A model generated the notes under the pieces. It saw only the letters and a program-made list of their open reading frames with translations. It was not told where the DNA came from and did no database searches. From Homalodisca vitripennis (taxonomy: Eukaryota > Arthropoda > Insecta > Hemiptera > Cicadellidae): a stretch of DNA of 64,000 bases. The stretch spans positions 1 to 64,000 of the forward strand of contig NW_025778025.1 of assembly GCF_021130785.1 (NCBI RefSeq), given 5' to 3'. Shown here piece after piece: positions 25,114 through 37,690 of this stretch. The position numbers and the translations under genes are program-made. The stretch's first letter is position 1. Every line of letters starts with the position of its first letter.

Positions 25114-26040
25114 TCAGACCAGCCAGACCACCAGAAAACAATCGCAAAGGCAGTCGTTTACAATGTGCTCAATTGTCTGAGAGTTTGCGCCACAATCACA
25201 AGTTTTTATATTATAAAAATCAGTTAATGGTCTCGGTAAATTTCTAATCAAAATTTGCATTATATAATGAGAATTAGTTAATGTAAAGCTTTTAGTTAAT
25301 CTATCTGTTAAAATATTTACTGAAACCGAAATCCTAGTTCCGTACCTATGGTTAGTTCGTCTAAAAATTGTGTTATTGTTTTTATACATATACAAAACCA
25401 ATGTTTTTACATATAGCTGCCTGACCCCCAAAACTCCCATATCATTAAAAAGTGCAGATGATGCATAACGGTTACCTTTACATAGGGCAGTCTTAAGAAT
25501 GGCTCTTTGGACAACATTTATAGGTTCTAATACTGATTTTTGGCACCACCCCAAGCTATAATACCAACCAATAACATTGATAGACAATAAGCAAAATAAG
25601 CAAGTTTCAATTCATTAAAATTTAAAATTTCACGTAGCTGCCTAAATACAAAAATAAATTTTCTTAATTTGTTTTTCATGTAATCTATGTGCTCTGCCCA
25701 ACGCATCCGTTTGTCAAACATAATTCCTAGATATTTATATGAATCGACACTGCTTATAGTGTCACAACCGCATGTTTCACTCGAGAAATTGCCACAGGAA
25801 TGAAGTTTTAGACTATTTTCATTAAAATCATTATTAGTTCGTAATGAAATTGGCAAGAATTTCGTTTTGGAAACATTTAAAGATAATAAGTTTTGATCAA
25901 ACCATTTTTTTACTATGGATAAGCCACGTAATGTCTTAGTTTTGACTTCTCCCCAATTCTTTCCTTCGTATAGTATTGCGGAATCATCTGCAAAGAGAAA
26001 CAACTCACCCTCGACCCCAAGTTGGAACGGGTCTTCCTTC
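25114..26040 (-). pseudogene. LINE reverse transcriptase, C-terminal half, frameshifted
   Basis: The 5' part (25527-26040) holds reverse transcriptase motif C as LFADDSAILYE, then LSLNVSKTKFLPI and YKYLGIMFDKRMRWAEHID, the blocks that follow the catalytic YADD-type box. After a frameshift the frame at 25114-25587 carries VVQRAILKTALCK and NSQTIEHIVNDC, a typical ORF2 C-terminus with a Cys/His end. The finger domains and endonuclease are missing because of 5' truncation. Confidence 0.7.
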
Positions 26041-26395
26041 ATTCTCCAAAAAAGAACTGTGAGAATGATTTTTGGTTTGAGAGCCAGAGAGTCATGCAGA
26101 GATGCTTTTAGGGAAGTCGGGTTACTGACTCTGTCCTGTTTCTATATTCTCAAGGTGATCCTTTACTCCAGATCAAAGTGCGCTTTGTTCGAAGGGAGGG
26201 GGTGGTTTCACTATCATGGGAGTAGAGGTAACTTGATAACTTTCGAGTCCAACAACACAGAAGAAATGCTTTCAGAATTTTGCCTTCTCAAGTTTGTGTC
26301 GGACTAATAACAGTCTCCCTGAAGGTATCAAAACTATTTTGGTGCCAGAGGCATTTTACTCTGTTGACGAGTTCATGATGAATCGCTGAGACAAT
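26041..26395 (+). pseudogene. LINE ORF2 fragment, right half of the split copy
   Basis: The plus strand encodes ILQKRTVRMIFGLRARESC, FREVGLLTLSCFYILKVILY and, after a frameshift, EAFYSVDEFM. These follow directly on the YGIKLW block at 24380 in intact relatives, and the minus-strand copy at 26445-27350 shows the same order. This supports a single plus-strand element interrupted by 1.6 kb. Confidence 0.65.
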
Positions 26396-26444
26396 TAAGA
26401 GCACAACAATTCACAAAATCGTTTTGTCAGACCTGTAAACGTTA

Positions 26445-27350
26445 ATAAAATAATAATAATAATCTCTTTATTGCATTATTTTAACAATTTTTACATCGTA
26501 TCGCAATAGCCAATAGTTTAAAGTAAATTTACACGATTTTATCTACAAATTAACGCAACCTCATATTCACAATTCCCACAATCATTCAAGACACAATCGC
26601 ATTGACCTCAGATCCAGCACTCTCAAATATCCCAGTGGCTTATCATGAATTTATCAACAGAGTAGAAAGCCTTGGACACCAAAAGGAGATTGAGACGCGT
26701 TTTAAATCAATTTTGATTATTAGAAATTTTGATTTCTTCAGGGAGCCTGTTGATTAATCTGACACCAACTTCTTGCGGTAGATGTTGCGCTAATGTCGAT
26801 GAGTTCGAAAGTTGTCCCTGCCTTCAGTGTCATATTGATGACCGTTCCTGCCACGAATCAAGATGCACCTTGATCTGCAGTACATGATCACCTCAAAAAT
26901 ATAGAGACAGGGCAAAGCCAGCAATCTCAACTCTCTGAAATATTCCCTACACGACTCTCTGTAATTCAAATTTTCAATGATTCTGACAGCTTTTTTCTGA
27001 AGTCTAAAGACGCACTCCATTTTTTTTTGCACAACTTCCCCAAAGTCTTATTCCATACGCAAAATGAAGATGGATTAGGCCATAGTAGACCATTTTTAAA
27101 ACTTCTGGGGGAAAAAATTTGGCTAGATTGCGCCGAGCACAAATAGTTGCCCCTCGGTTCGGGCCGGCAAAGGATGATTCAGAAGCCTGGTTCCTGGAAG
27201 GACTGAAATTGTTTAAGTTTATCTTCTGTGTGAACAGAGCCCTTTCATAGTTCCGGGAGTTTAATATGGAAGTGAGGTCATTAGATACCATCAATATCTT
27301 TATAGTTATAACGAGAGAATAGCTACTGAGTGGTTGGTAGGTGTTCACAT
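26445..27350 (-). pseudogene. LINE ORF2 C-terminal fragment and 3' end, opposite orientation
   Basis: The minus strand carries [54 protein letters not shown] and LRLLALPCLYIFEVIMY, then SKAFYSVDKF near 26665, and ends with CAATAAAGAG and an (ATT)n tail at 26447-26465. It is the same family as the split plus-strand copy and lies tail to tail with it. Frameshifts break it in at least two places. Confidence 0.65.
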
Positions 27351-29612
27351 TATGTTCGATTGATTTCGGTTTATTGAAAAAACTTATCTGGCAATTCTTT
27401 CACCGATCTTTATTTTAGAGGAATTAATGATTTTAGTTCATCCTGCACAGTTTGTATGAATTACCATACTAGGAAGGATGCGTTAGATTAAAAAAAGATT
27501 GCATTTACGTGTTAGGAAAATAATTATGTTTCATCAAGATCCATTTTTGCACATATTTAATGTAATCGAGATTTGTAGTAGTATTTGGATAATATATAAC
27601 TAAAAATGTAGTTATCTCAAATAAATATTTTCCCCGTGAAAACGATTGTTTTTAACACTAAATATTAAACTTTGAATAAACCAATATTTACAAAGATTTT
27701 ACCAATGTGTGAATTCCTATATTTTAAAAATTATTAGAATAAAAGTACCAAGTATGCCTACCCTCGAATAGCAATGAATTTTCTACAATTTGCGAGCGGA
27801 TGTGACAAGTGTATCATTAAAACAAGTGACATTTGAGTCAAACAGCAAGAAGAAGTAAATCAATTCTTGATTTGCTCATCATTTTTAATTCTTCATGCTC
27901 AGTTCATGATTCTGAAACCTTTTATCACCGGGTAAAAAATATACATGATTATTAAGCATACATTCAGTATAACTACGTACCTGACTGAGCAAGTACAAAA
28001 AAACGAGGCGATCACAACATACGTAATTAATGCAGCTGCCGTCTTATTGTCGTCTGGTAGATCCAAAGATCCCAGTCGGCAAGAAAAATTTTAAATTGCG
28101 CAGTTATCTATCTATTAGTTGTATACATAAATGATCGGAAGATGCGGCTTTGCTATCGTCTGTTCAGTAAAGAATGACCATCAGTGCACTTTGCTATATC
28201 AGTTTGGTCGGCCATAAACTTACCGTCATTAAAATTCTGACTACCGCCGCAAATTATATAAACACCATGGTTTTGATATGAAAAGGGGTTTTTTGGTTAT
28301 AGTTTAAGGGGAATTTATTTTTCATAAGGTTTCAATGTGATATCAATGCAGCAGAGTACGGTAGCCCGACCTAGTTGTAGTGTTAGCGCATTCGTTGCCG
28401 GACCTAAAACTTTGAAGTAATAATAGCGCAAAATCAATTCTCCTCTGTGACCGCTCCTTCGTTTACTAGTACAATCGCTCTTCTCTGTACCGAATTTCCT
28501 CCTTATTCTGTTTCATAAGATCCTTGTATTGATTGGTCACCTATGTGGACGGACAGGATACGACTAGTAAGGGTCTCTTAAGAAATACAATTGGTATGCG
28601 AGGCAAAATCTGCAAGGCCCCATGGCAAAATCTGACTCAGATGCGTGGCCGGAAGCCAACTAGCATTACTTCTTAAAGCAATGAAGTTATCTAGATGCAA
28701 ATATAAATTAATGACGAAACTGAAGGTTCTTTAATATATTTTTTCTAAAAGAGGGATTGGTACCCGATGAAAGCGACCTTTGAAGAAAGTAGCCGCGTTA
28801 AGTTTGCCAGCTATTTAATTTCAATAAGACAGTAGATATGTTAAAATTAGCCTCCATATGAGATGCATTACATTCTATTGAACATATTAACGAAAAGGGG
28901 AAGGCTTTTTCCAGTTTGGAATACCTATTCTATTAAACTTGCGTTCTTGAAATACTGATCTGGAACAACCATCATACGATAAACAAACTATAAAGCTAAA
29001 CGTGGCAGCAGTAGTTTCAAACTGAGGCATCGCCGGGTTGATCTTATTTCGTGGAAATGTAGACTAACAACGTGGCTGATTGTGCATGTACTTTTTATAT
29101 CAATGGTTTGAATTTTAATGAGAGTGCGTTTGTGGATATATCAACCTAAATGCCTAAGCGCTGATGGTCAGTTACAACAGGCCGACGACGAAACCGGCCC
29201 TTCTGAATTGTATGGTGTGGCTCGCCTGGGTTGACCATTCAGGGTTGTGTGTTGTGAGTTTATTTTTGGAGTTAGACTTTTTTATAACCACCATTGTATC
29301 ACATTTACACTGCATTATAACCCAAAAAATTTTGTCACACCAAGAGCCACTCACCCTGTATACTGGATTAGATGCAAAATGAATTAAATGTCTCTAACAC
29401 TTTTTTCAAATTTTGGAAACAACTCATTTTAGTTATAAAAATACAATTTCTATTACCCTCATTACGCAAAAATATTAATGTTGCATTGAAATTAATAACA
29501 CATACGGACCTATCTGTTATATTTAATTGTGTAGTTTGTTTTTTACCACTAGTCTCCATGACTGTAAGGGATAATATAGGTATACATGTGAATTAAATGA
29601 ATTACTATATCA
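27351..29612. other. No gene seen
   Basis: Mixed-composition DNA with no recognisable protein or transposon end. 28330-28660 is somewhat GC-richer but has no clear feature. Confidence 0.45.
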
Positions 29613-29690
29613 GTTGCCCTCAGTGGCGTAGCAAAGTGGGGGGGTCCAGGGGGTCCGGACACCCCCCCCCCCGAAATTTTAAGAAGTATT
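29613..29690. repeat. Transposon terminus-like sequence (CAGTGGCGTAGC)
   Basis: The stretch CAGTGGCGTAGC followed by G-runs, GGTCCAGGGGGTCCGGAC, C-runs and GAAATTTT is a motif often seen at ends of animal hAT-like DNA transposons. No matching inverted end is visible downstream before 31.1 kb, so this is probably a solitary or truncated end, perhaps the outer edge of the inverted array that follows. Confidence 0.4.
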
Positions 29691-29954
29691 AAAAAATAAA
29701 GCATAGAGCAGGAGAAAAAAGGATAGTTATCATTACTCTTGTCTACAAAGATTAAATTGATTGATTTAATTGATTAAATTGATAATCAATATGTTACCGC
29801 TGTTAAAAATATAATTGTCCTTTCGTTTAAATCATAAAGTATCAAACGAGTAAAAGTATAAATCGCAAAGTAACCTGAACCGTAACACGACGAACAGTTT
29901 AAATTAGCGACCACTTCGTTCAAATTCGTCTTGGGGACGTAAAATGACAGCTTA

Positions 29955-31025
29955 GAATTAAGTTACGACGTTGATTTTAGGTGTCATTAAACTGTAGACG
30001 TGTATATAATTATCGAAAAAATATAGAAAATCACTTTCGGTCGGAAAATACACTTGAAAAACTCTACTGATTAGAACTTCAACTTATTTGGACTTCAGTG
30101 TTTGAGGTAAACGTGGTGTTTTCAATTGAGTTAGGACGACAATTTTTGTTATCATTAAACTGTACACTGTACCTATATAATTATCGAGAAAAAAATCACT
30201 TTCTGTCGGTAAATACCAAAGAAAAGCTCTCTATAGATTAAAGTTTTGACGATTTTGGATTTCAATAGTTGAGTGGTTGAGGTAAATAAAAGTGGTACTT
30301 AGAATTATGTTAGGACGTTGATTTTATGTATTAATTCTACGCCGACTAATACATATTTATAATTATCGAGAAAAAACGTTAAAATCACTTCCGGTTGGAA
30401 AATACCGAGGAAAAGCTCTACTGATTGAGATTTTGACGATTTTGGATTTCACTGGTTGAGTCGTTGAGGTAAAAGTGGTACTTAGAATTATGATAGAACA
30501 TTGATTTTGGATATCAATTGAACGCCGACTGATACCTATATAATTATCGAAGAAAAATTGAAAAAATCCCTTCCGGTCGGATAATACACCGTAAAAACTC
30601 TACTGATAAGAAGTTCCAACTACTTTGGATTTCATTGACTGAGGTGTTATTTCATTTTCCTTAGTAAGTATATTCCGATCGGAAGTGATTATTTTTGTTT
30701 TTTACTCGATAATTATATATTTATTAGTCGGCGTAGAATTATTATATAAAATTAATGTCCTAACAAAATTATAAGTACCACTTTTACCTCAACCACTCAA
30801 CCAGTGAAATCCAAAATCGTCAAAACTTGAATCTGTAGAGAGCGTTTCTTCGGTATTTACCGACCGGAAGTGATTTTTTTCTCGATAATTATATAGGTAG
30901 TCGAGTACAGTTTAATGATAACAAAAAATCGTCGTCCTAACTCAATCAAAAATATCACGTTTACCTCAATAACTGAAGTCCGAAATAGTTGAAGTTCTAA
31001 TCATTAGAGTTTTTAAGGTGCATTT
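29955..31025. repeat. Inverted tandem array, foldback-like
   Basis: About four diverged 165-185-bp units run in one direction (29955-30650). Each contains ATAATTATCGA, a CACTTCCGGTCGG block, GCTCTACTGATT, TTTTGACGATTTTGGATTTCA and TTGAGGTAAAAGTGG. Two further units follow as reverse complements (30660-31025), showing CCGACCGGAAGTGATT, TCGATAATTATATA and TCCAAAATCGTCAAAACTTG. The arrangement can fold into a long hairpin, as Foldback-type transposons do. There is no coding sequence. Confidence 0.75.
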
Positions 31026-34000
31026 TATTGCACTGTTATCTAGTCTGTCTCTCACAGGAAGCCCTCGAGGGTATCTTGGGTTAACTAGTTCTGGCAATAT
31101 GCATTTGTAGTAAAAAGTAAAAAGTGGAATTTTAATTAAAATGTTAAAATTTTAATTCCTTTATTTTGTAATGGGTAATAGCTGCTCATGTAATGAGATT
31201 TGTTTAACAATCAAATGAAGCAATCATACATTAAGTCAAATAAAACCTATTATAGTTAGACTATAATATTGCACTAAACAAAATACCTCATAATGAAGTA
31301 TGTCACTCATATTTTGAAAATATTGACATTATTCAATAATTTATTGTTCCCCAGGAGGTAGAGGTAGTTGTTAAACGTTACGAATTTATTGTTACGGAAA
31401 GAGTTCGCCAACACTATTTCGGTGATATGAAGATGTATATGAGAGCTTCCACACGACACGATCATTCATAGCATGGGCGCGCAACGGTGGCACGTAAGTA
31501 GTGTTTCGTCCATGGCCGTTGGAAAGACCCGGTGCCGTGCGGGGTAGATATTATAAATCAACAAATTGAAGGAACACCAACACTGAAAGGCCACACGTTA
31601 TAACCTAGTGAAAGCGGGTGAGGGGAAATATCCAGCAGGTAGTGGTGGGAGAGTTGCCTATAGTTTCCGGCTGTAGTCGCCACGCGCGCCACCTGACAGA
31701 GCGTTGAATAGCGCTTGCAGACCTTTCATGTCTGCCTTATTGTACCTTAGCTTCAGAACTTTTTAATATACCGTTTGCAGTTTTACTCTTACTATATTCC
31801 AATCTACGAATGTCTGTATTTTATTCTTTAATAAAAATTCGCGTTTTTATTTTATGAAACGTTGAAAATACCCTTTTTTTAACTTTCCACCTGATGTGCA
31901 GCTTAAGTTGAATCGAAATTGAAATTTCAAAAACTAATACACCTATACAAATATTTAGTTACTTAAATGACATCAATATGTTTGTAATAGCTCAAAAAAT
32001 GAACCTACAATGAGGCAGATTCAAAACCCTTGCATCAGCGTTCACCAGAGTGGTAGAGCGCACCCTTAAATAACAAACATTTTAGTAGCGTAACATACTG
32101 GTTTTCAGTAGGAATTATTATGACTTGACAATGTTGGTTAACCTATTTTAACCAAATATATACTGATAATGGAATAGAATAACAGGATTTCGATCATGTG
32201 CATCCTTAAATGGTACAAATCTGACCGCAAAATTATGAGAACTTGAGTTTGCCCACTTCTTCATTATTAGAACATCCAAGCACGGAAAATAAAACATAAA
32301 AAATTGCCAAGAGTTATACTAGACAAATGAATCTAAAACTATGAATGCGGCCTTGACTTTGCCCCCACCTAAACTGGCACCAAATTCAAAATAACTACAG
32401 TAAAAATACAACTCAACGCAAATGTTCTGCTGCAGTTGGCACTGTAGTAAATGGAGCATATAAGCGTTGAATTGCATCATAGTATGATCCACGTCATGAC
32501 TGCTCACTGTAGAGGAAGACACCTGGACAGACATTCAGGATGGTGGGTGTTGGAAAGGGGATGAGCAGAATTCCTGAATTATGTTACAGATTTACCAGGT
32601 TTTACAAACTTCACATATAATCTAATTGTTCTAGTATTTATTTCATGAAATCTTACGATTCTTAATAGCTGAGTTGTAATAATTCCCTTTACAATGTTGT
32701 AACGAGGCAAATTTTTCCGAGGATTAAAGCACAGATATTTGGTAGTGGATCAATGTTGCGGCAGCTAGTGGCAGTGGTTATGTTCGCGATCAGCGACGTC
32801 ATTATTAGCAGGCTGTGCATTAATCAGCTGGCCAAGCGATCAGCTGTCTGCATTGTAGAACTGGGAACGGGAATGGAACATCAAGTGAAGGAAAGATTTT
32901 CGGGTTATGTTTGTTTTGTCGTTGTAACGATGTTGTTGAAATTTGTCGCATTTGGTGGAAGATACCGTATTAATATAACTGCTTAGTTATACAAGATACA
33001 GTAATTGATTTAAAGAAAGAACTGGATTAAGAGCAGCAAGTTGGTGAGTGTTTTTTTTATTTAACCCATGACATAATTTACACCCCACGCTAATACCTAG
33101 GAAGCCTAAAGTACACGGTTGTACAAGTTAACAAATTTATTACAGGGCAATTATAGAAGTTGTCGTTTGGTTCGTCAATCTTTCATTTTAGACATTTTCT
33201 AATAACAGAAGTTTTTGGTCACAAGGCTTGTTCCTGTAGGCTAACAATAATTGATTGACCACACTATAGCCTGTAATATGTTGTAGCAGGCCTAAATCTG
33301 CATTACAATCGGAAATAAAACCAGCACGTGGGCTGTAGAAAAGCACTTTGAGGTTAGGCTAGCGTTTCAAGGGTTGGTAACCACCCTGGGCAAGCGTAGA
33401 CTTTCTTCTATTCACATACGTAGACTCCAACCTGATCTTTTCTTAGTATAAAGGCAATGCTGATGCAAGAATTAATTTGTAATCCTTGCTGTTCATTTTT
33501 CAACAGAGTCTTTTGAGATGCTCCAGATACTTGTACAAAGTCGTCTTTAGTTGGAAACTGTTGTCTGAAATAGAAACCGCGGTTACAAAGATGTTACAAT
33601 CAAGACTATGCAAGAAAGGTTATTTCAGGGATTGATTTAAGTATTTTCTACTACGACGTATCAACAAAAATATAGGTCTAAGATTTTTATGTTTTATATT
33701 ACTATGAGAGCTAATATGTTCTAATCGGCTTGTTTAGTGCATTGTGCTGAATATCTAACGCCTAAAATTAAAAAATTATTATTATCTAGAAGTTATTCTT
33801 GTGATATGGCAAAGCCAAGCATGGCTTATAGTTCTTTGCTCTATCCCATCCGTTACTGTTAAATTCATTCAAATTATTTTCTGTCAAAAAACCATTAGTC
33901 AATTTAACAAGCAAGCTTTCAAGATGTGTGACCCTAGTTTGATAAATAACCATTGAAAAAGTACATTTTTCATAACTTATATATATATATTTAAAAATAA

Positions 34001-34256
34001 TTTGCACAATTCAAAAACAAAAATGAACCCTCCGCCACCCCTCAGTCTTGTGTCAGATCCAAGATTGAGACAACTCGTAGACTGTTAATTTTGAAGCAGT
34101 TGGCCAAATGGGATACATCAAATCATGCCAAGTTTGAATACAGAGGGTTTCACATAGACCTGGAGTTCTCCTCCCACCTTGAAGTTGGTAACTGGACACG
34201 AAGTGCAATATTTTGGAATTACAGGATCTCAAACAAATGTTTTTCACTTCCTATGA
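31026..34256. other. No certain gene; possible 5' exon ending at 33041
   Basis: 31440-31720 and 32740-33040 are GC- and CpG-richer than their surroundings. The second ends in CAGCAAGTTG followed by GTGAGTG, a good splice donor, so it might be a non-coding first exon of a host gene transcribed rightwards. I cannot identify a protein from it. Confidence 0.25.
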
Positions 34257-34960
34257 ATTCATGAGTGACCATGGATTTAAAGAATCTCACGACAAATTTC
34301 TCCACTTCTCGCTGTTCATGACTGGACGCGAAGTGAGTGACCGTGGATTTGGTTAATCTCACGACAAATTTCTCCACTTCTCGCTGTTCTTGACTGGACG
34401 CGAAGTGAGTGACCGTGGATTTAGTGAATCTCACGACAAATTTCTCCACTTCTCGCTGTTCTTGGCTGGACGCGAAGTGAGTGACCGTGGATTTGGTTAA
34501 TCTCACGACAAATTTCTCCACTTCTCGCTGTTCATGACTGGACGCGAAGTGAGTGACCGTGGATTTGGTTAATCTCACGACAAATTTCTCCACTTCTCGC
34601 TGTTCTTGACTGGACGCGAAGTGAGTGACCGTGGATTTAGTGAATCTCACGACAAATTCCTCCACTTCTCGCTGTTCTTGACTGGACGTGAAGTGAGTGA
34701 CCGTGGATTTAGTGAATCTCACGACAAATTTCTCCACTTCTCGCTGTTCTTGACTGGACGCGAAGTGAGTGACCGTGGATTTAGTGAATCTCACGACAAA
34801 TTTCTCCACTTCTCGCTGTTCTTGACTGGACGCGAAGTGAGTGACCGTGGATTTAGTGAATCTCACAACAAATTTCTCCACTTCTCGCTGTTCATGACTG
34901 GACGCGAAGTGAGTGACCGTGGATTTGGTTAATCTGACGACAAATTTCTCCACTTCTTGC
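34257..34960. repeat. 72-bp satellite, about ten units
   Basis: Units start every 72 bp from 34285 to 34933 (TCTCACGACAAATTTCTCC), 95% or more alike. They differ mainly at two sites: GGTTAA versus AGTGAA, and TTCATGAC versus TTCTTGAC. Because 72 is a multiple of three, most frames stay open, giving a repeated 24-residue pattern on the minus strand and another on the plus strand. The low complexity and the equal openness of both strands argue for a satellite, not a gene. Confidence 0.9.
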
Positions 34961-35629
34961 GATTGGTATTATTGAAGCCCTGCTGGTTTGTCTAATTTCA
35001 GCTTAAAGGGGCTAGAAAATAAAGTGGTGTTTTAACCTTCAACTTTGAATTTAGAATGAATTTTTAAATAAGTATTACTATGGTAACAAAATTATTTAAT
35101 TGTTTGAAATATTAGTTTGGAACTTAATTCTCTGACTAATTCTTTAATTAACTCATACTAGGAATACAACCAATTTATAACCTTCTGCAAGTTTTTAGAT
35201 AAAAACAACATTTGTCTAGTAAGAAATATAAATTATGACATAAAATTTCATTCATACATACTGTATTCCTTATGTCCTAAGATATTAACTGCAGTAAAAA
35301 GTGAACTAGTATAAAACAGTGATATAAGAATGAAAGATCAAATATTTTGTCTTTGTTGTTACACAACTGTATATCAGTACGGTATGCTACAGGGAGTGTT
35401 CGCTTGTATTCTGAACAAAGACTATAGTCGGTGAAATATGGAAAGATTTGAGAAGATCTCTTGGAACGTTGCAAGAAAAATCACAATAGACATAGTTGCC
35501 TAAATATTTAATATAAACTTTCTGATATTAACAATTTTAATAATTTTTAAACCACGTTTTATTATGATATAGGCATATTTATGCCGGGAAAAGCACTTAG
35601 TTTATTATTACCCGAGTAATAACAATGAC
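34961..35629. other. No gene seen
   Basis: AT-rich; nothing recognisable. Confidence 0.5.
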
Positions 35630-36239
35630 AATTGAAGGGTTGAGTGGAAGAAGGGGGTAAGTAACATTTTTGTCGAAATTGAGTTAGATGTATGGATGAA
35701 GGGAGTGAGTGATTCTGTATTTGGTACACTGGGTCCCATTGTCCTAACTGCAGTAACAGCTGAGATATTATTTGAATTTAGGGGGTAAGTGCAGAAACTG
35801 AACTTATTACCAATACGAAAAGACTGATAAGTTACCTTTTCATAAGAGTATTTACACTGTTAAGAGTTTGTTGTTGTGCAACAATCTTATCTAAAGGTAT
35901 TCCATAAGGTAACATTTCAAATAAAGTTCTGTTTTTACATAATATTATATATTTGTATTATTTTACAGTACTTAACCCCTTCTTCCATTCCCAAGTACCC
36001 CCTTTTTAAGTGGAAAAAGGGGGTAAGTGATAGAAAAGTTGAAAATTTAGTAGGAAGGAGTATTTGAATTTTTACCAGGAGTTGCCACAAAACATGTATG
36101 TATCTTTCCCTCCCAATTCCGTTTTCAGAGCTGAATTAAATAAAAAAATACAAAAGTTATAACTTAAAAACTTTAGGTCCATTTTTCTCAAAAGTGGCAA
36201 AATGTGACTTACCCCTTTCTTCCACTCAACCCTTCAATT
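35630..36239. mobile_element. MITE with about 30-bp inverted ends
   Basis: The left end GAAGGGTTGAGTGGAAGAAG plus GGGGTAAGT is matched at the right end by ACTTACCCCT plus TTCTTCCACTCAACCCTTC. The element is 0.6 kb with no transposase. AATT abuts both ends and may be part of the repeat or a target duplication. Internal GGGGGTAAGT repeats lie at 35785 and 36018. The superfamily is not clear. Confidence 0.75.
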
Positions 36240-36579
36240 ATTAACATATAAGAAATAACTATAAAATAACAATCTATCCCCGTGTAGATGTTTAAAAGGT
36301 CAGGAAGGTACGGCTTTCAAGCCTGTGCATTATTAATTCCAAGTACTGAATGATGTTGTTGGTTTTACAGTATCAACAAGAGTATTAAATGTGATTTCGA
36401 CGCATTCCAATCGAACATTGTTCCTGCTTTAGTTGTCTGTAGGGATTGCTTTAGTCCTAGTGTTTAACAATCACTAGTGGGAGCGGTTGATTGTTACTGT
36501 TTGTTGTTCTCGTTGCTGATTGTTCATGTTGACTGATTCGCGATTGTTGTGATCTGGGTCATGACGTCAAACACATTGT
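36240..36579. other. No gene seen
   Basis: Short spacer between the MITE and a tandem array. Confidence 0.5.
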
Positions 36580-37250
36580 AAGTACAATCAGAGCATGCTG
36601 TAGTGCATGCTGCAGTTTTTGCATTGTAAAAGCACATGCATTTACATTAATTGTGATCTACGTCATGACATGCCTGGGGTAAAGCTATGACAGGTACATT
36701 TCCATAAACACATAATGGACAATCGGAGCATGCTGTAGTGCATGCTGCAGTTTTTGCATTGTAAAAGCACATGTATTTACATTAATTGTGATCTACGTCA
36801 TGACATACCTGGGGTAAAGCTATGACAGGTACATTTCCATAAACACATAATGGACAATCGGAGCATTGTAAAAGCACATGTATTTACATTAGTTGTGACG
36901 TCATGACGTGCCTGGGGTAAGGGTATGACATGTAGACTTCCATAAACACATAATGGACAATCAGAGCATGCTGTAGTGCATGCTGCAATTGTTGCATTGT
37001 AAAAGCACATGTATTTACATTAGTTGTGACGTCATGACGTGCCTGGGGTAAGGGTATGACATCTAGACTTTCATAAACACACAATGGACAATCTGAGCAG
37101 GGTGTAGTGTACGTTGTAATAGTTGTATTGTAAAAGAGCATGTATTTACATTAGTTGTGATCTGGATCACAAAAACGTCATATACAGTAAGCGCATACTG
37201 TATTGAATGTTGCAATTGTTGCATTGTAAAAGAGCACGCATTACAACGTT
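36580..37250. repeat. Tandem repeat of about 135 bp, six copies
   Basis: Units marked by GAGCATGCTGTAGTGCATGCTGCA, GCATTGTAAAAGCACATG and CGTCATGAC start near 36591, 36726, 36861, 36964, 37095 and 37183. The third unit lacks about 33 bases and the last is diverged. Each unit contains small palindromes such as ACGTCATGACGT, and also CATAAACACATAATGGACAATC. Open frames across it result from the repetition. Confidence 0.85.
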
Positions 37251-37400
37251 GCAAAAATTAATCAATGGAATAGCCGATGTCCTAATGCACTTGGACATTG
37301 TGTCTGAGATATAAATATCCTGGTATATAAATATAACAGGTACAAATATTCTGTATGACCATTGCACTTTGCGAATCTCCTCCTTAGTCTGTTAGATAAG

Positions 37401-37690
37401 GCCCCTGCAGACACGACTGAAGGCCCTGCAGACACGACTGAAGGCCCTGCAGACACCGCTGTAGGCCTGCAGACACGAATGTATGCACCTGCAGACACGA
37501 CTGTATGCACCTGCAGACACGACTGAAGGCCCCTGCAAACACGACTGTAGGCACCTGCAGACACTACTGTAGGCCCTGGAGACACGACTGAAGGCCCCTG
37601 CAGACACGACTGTAGGCACCTGCAGACACGACTGTAGGTCCTGCAGACACGCCTGTAGGCCCCTGCAGACACGCCTGTAAGCCCTTGCAG
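37401..37690. repeat. Minisatellite of 20-22 bp, thirteen units
   Basis: Thirteen variants of CCTGCAGACACGACTGTAGG in tandem; most contain a PstI site. It is much GC-richer than its surroundings. The minus-strand frames reading C-R-x-x-Q-S-C-L-Q are by-products. Confidence 0.9.

Larger units (their letters stand above)
24410..26040 (-). mobile_element. 5'-truncated LINE inserted into another LINE
   Basis: Minus-strand element. Its 3' tail is (TTGAA)n at 24410-24430 preceded by AATAAATAAGG; its 5' end is truncated at about 26040 within the reverse transcriptase gene. The long 3' part (24430-25100) includes a (TA)n tract at 24885-24939. It splits a plus-strand LINE whose halves lie at 24200-24409 and 26041-26395. 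Confidence 0.65.

Noticed and set aside
34606..34932. Plus-strand repeat protein reading TGREVSDRGFSESHDKFLHF
   Set aside because: Shadow of the 72-bp satellite, which is equally open on the other strand; no start context or family.
37262..37672. Minus-strand frames rich in Cys, Arg, Leu and Gln
   Set aside because: Produced by the 21-bp minisatellite; low complexity and open in two frames at once.
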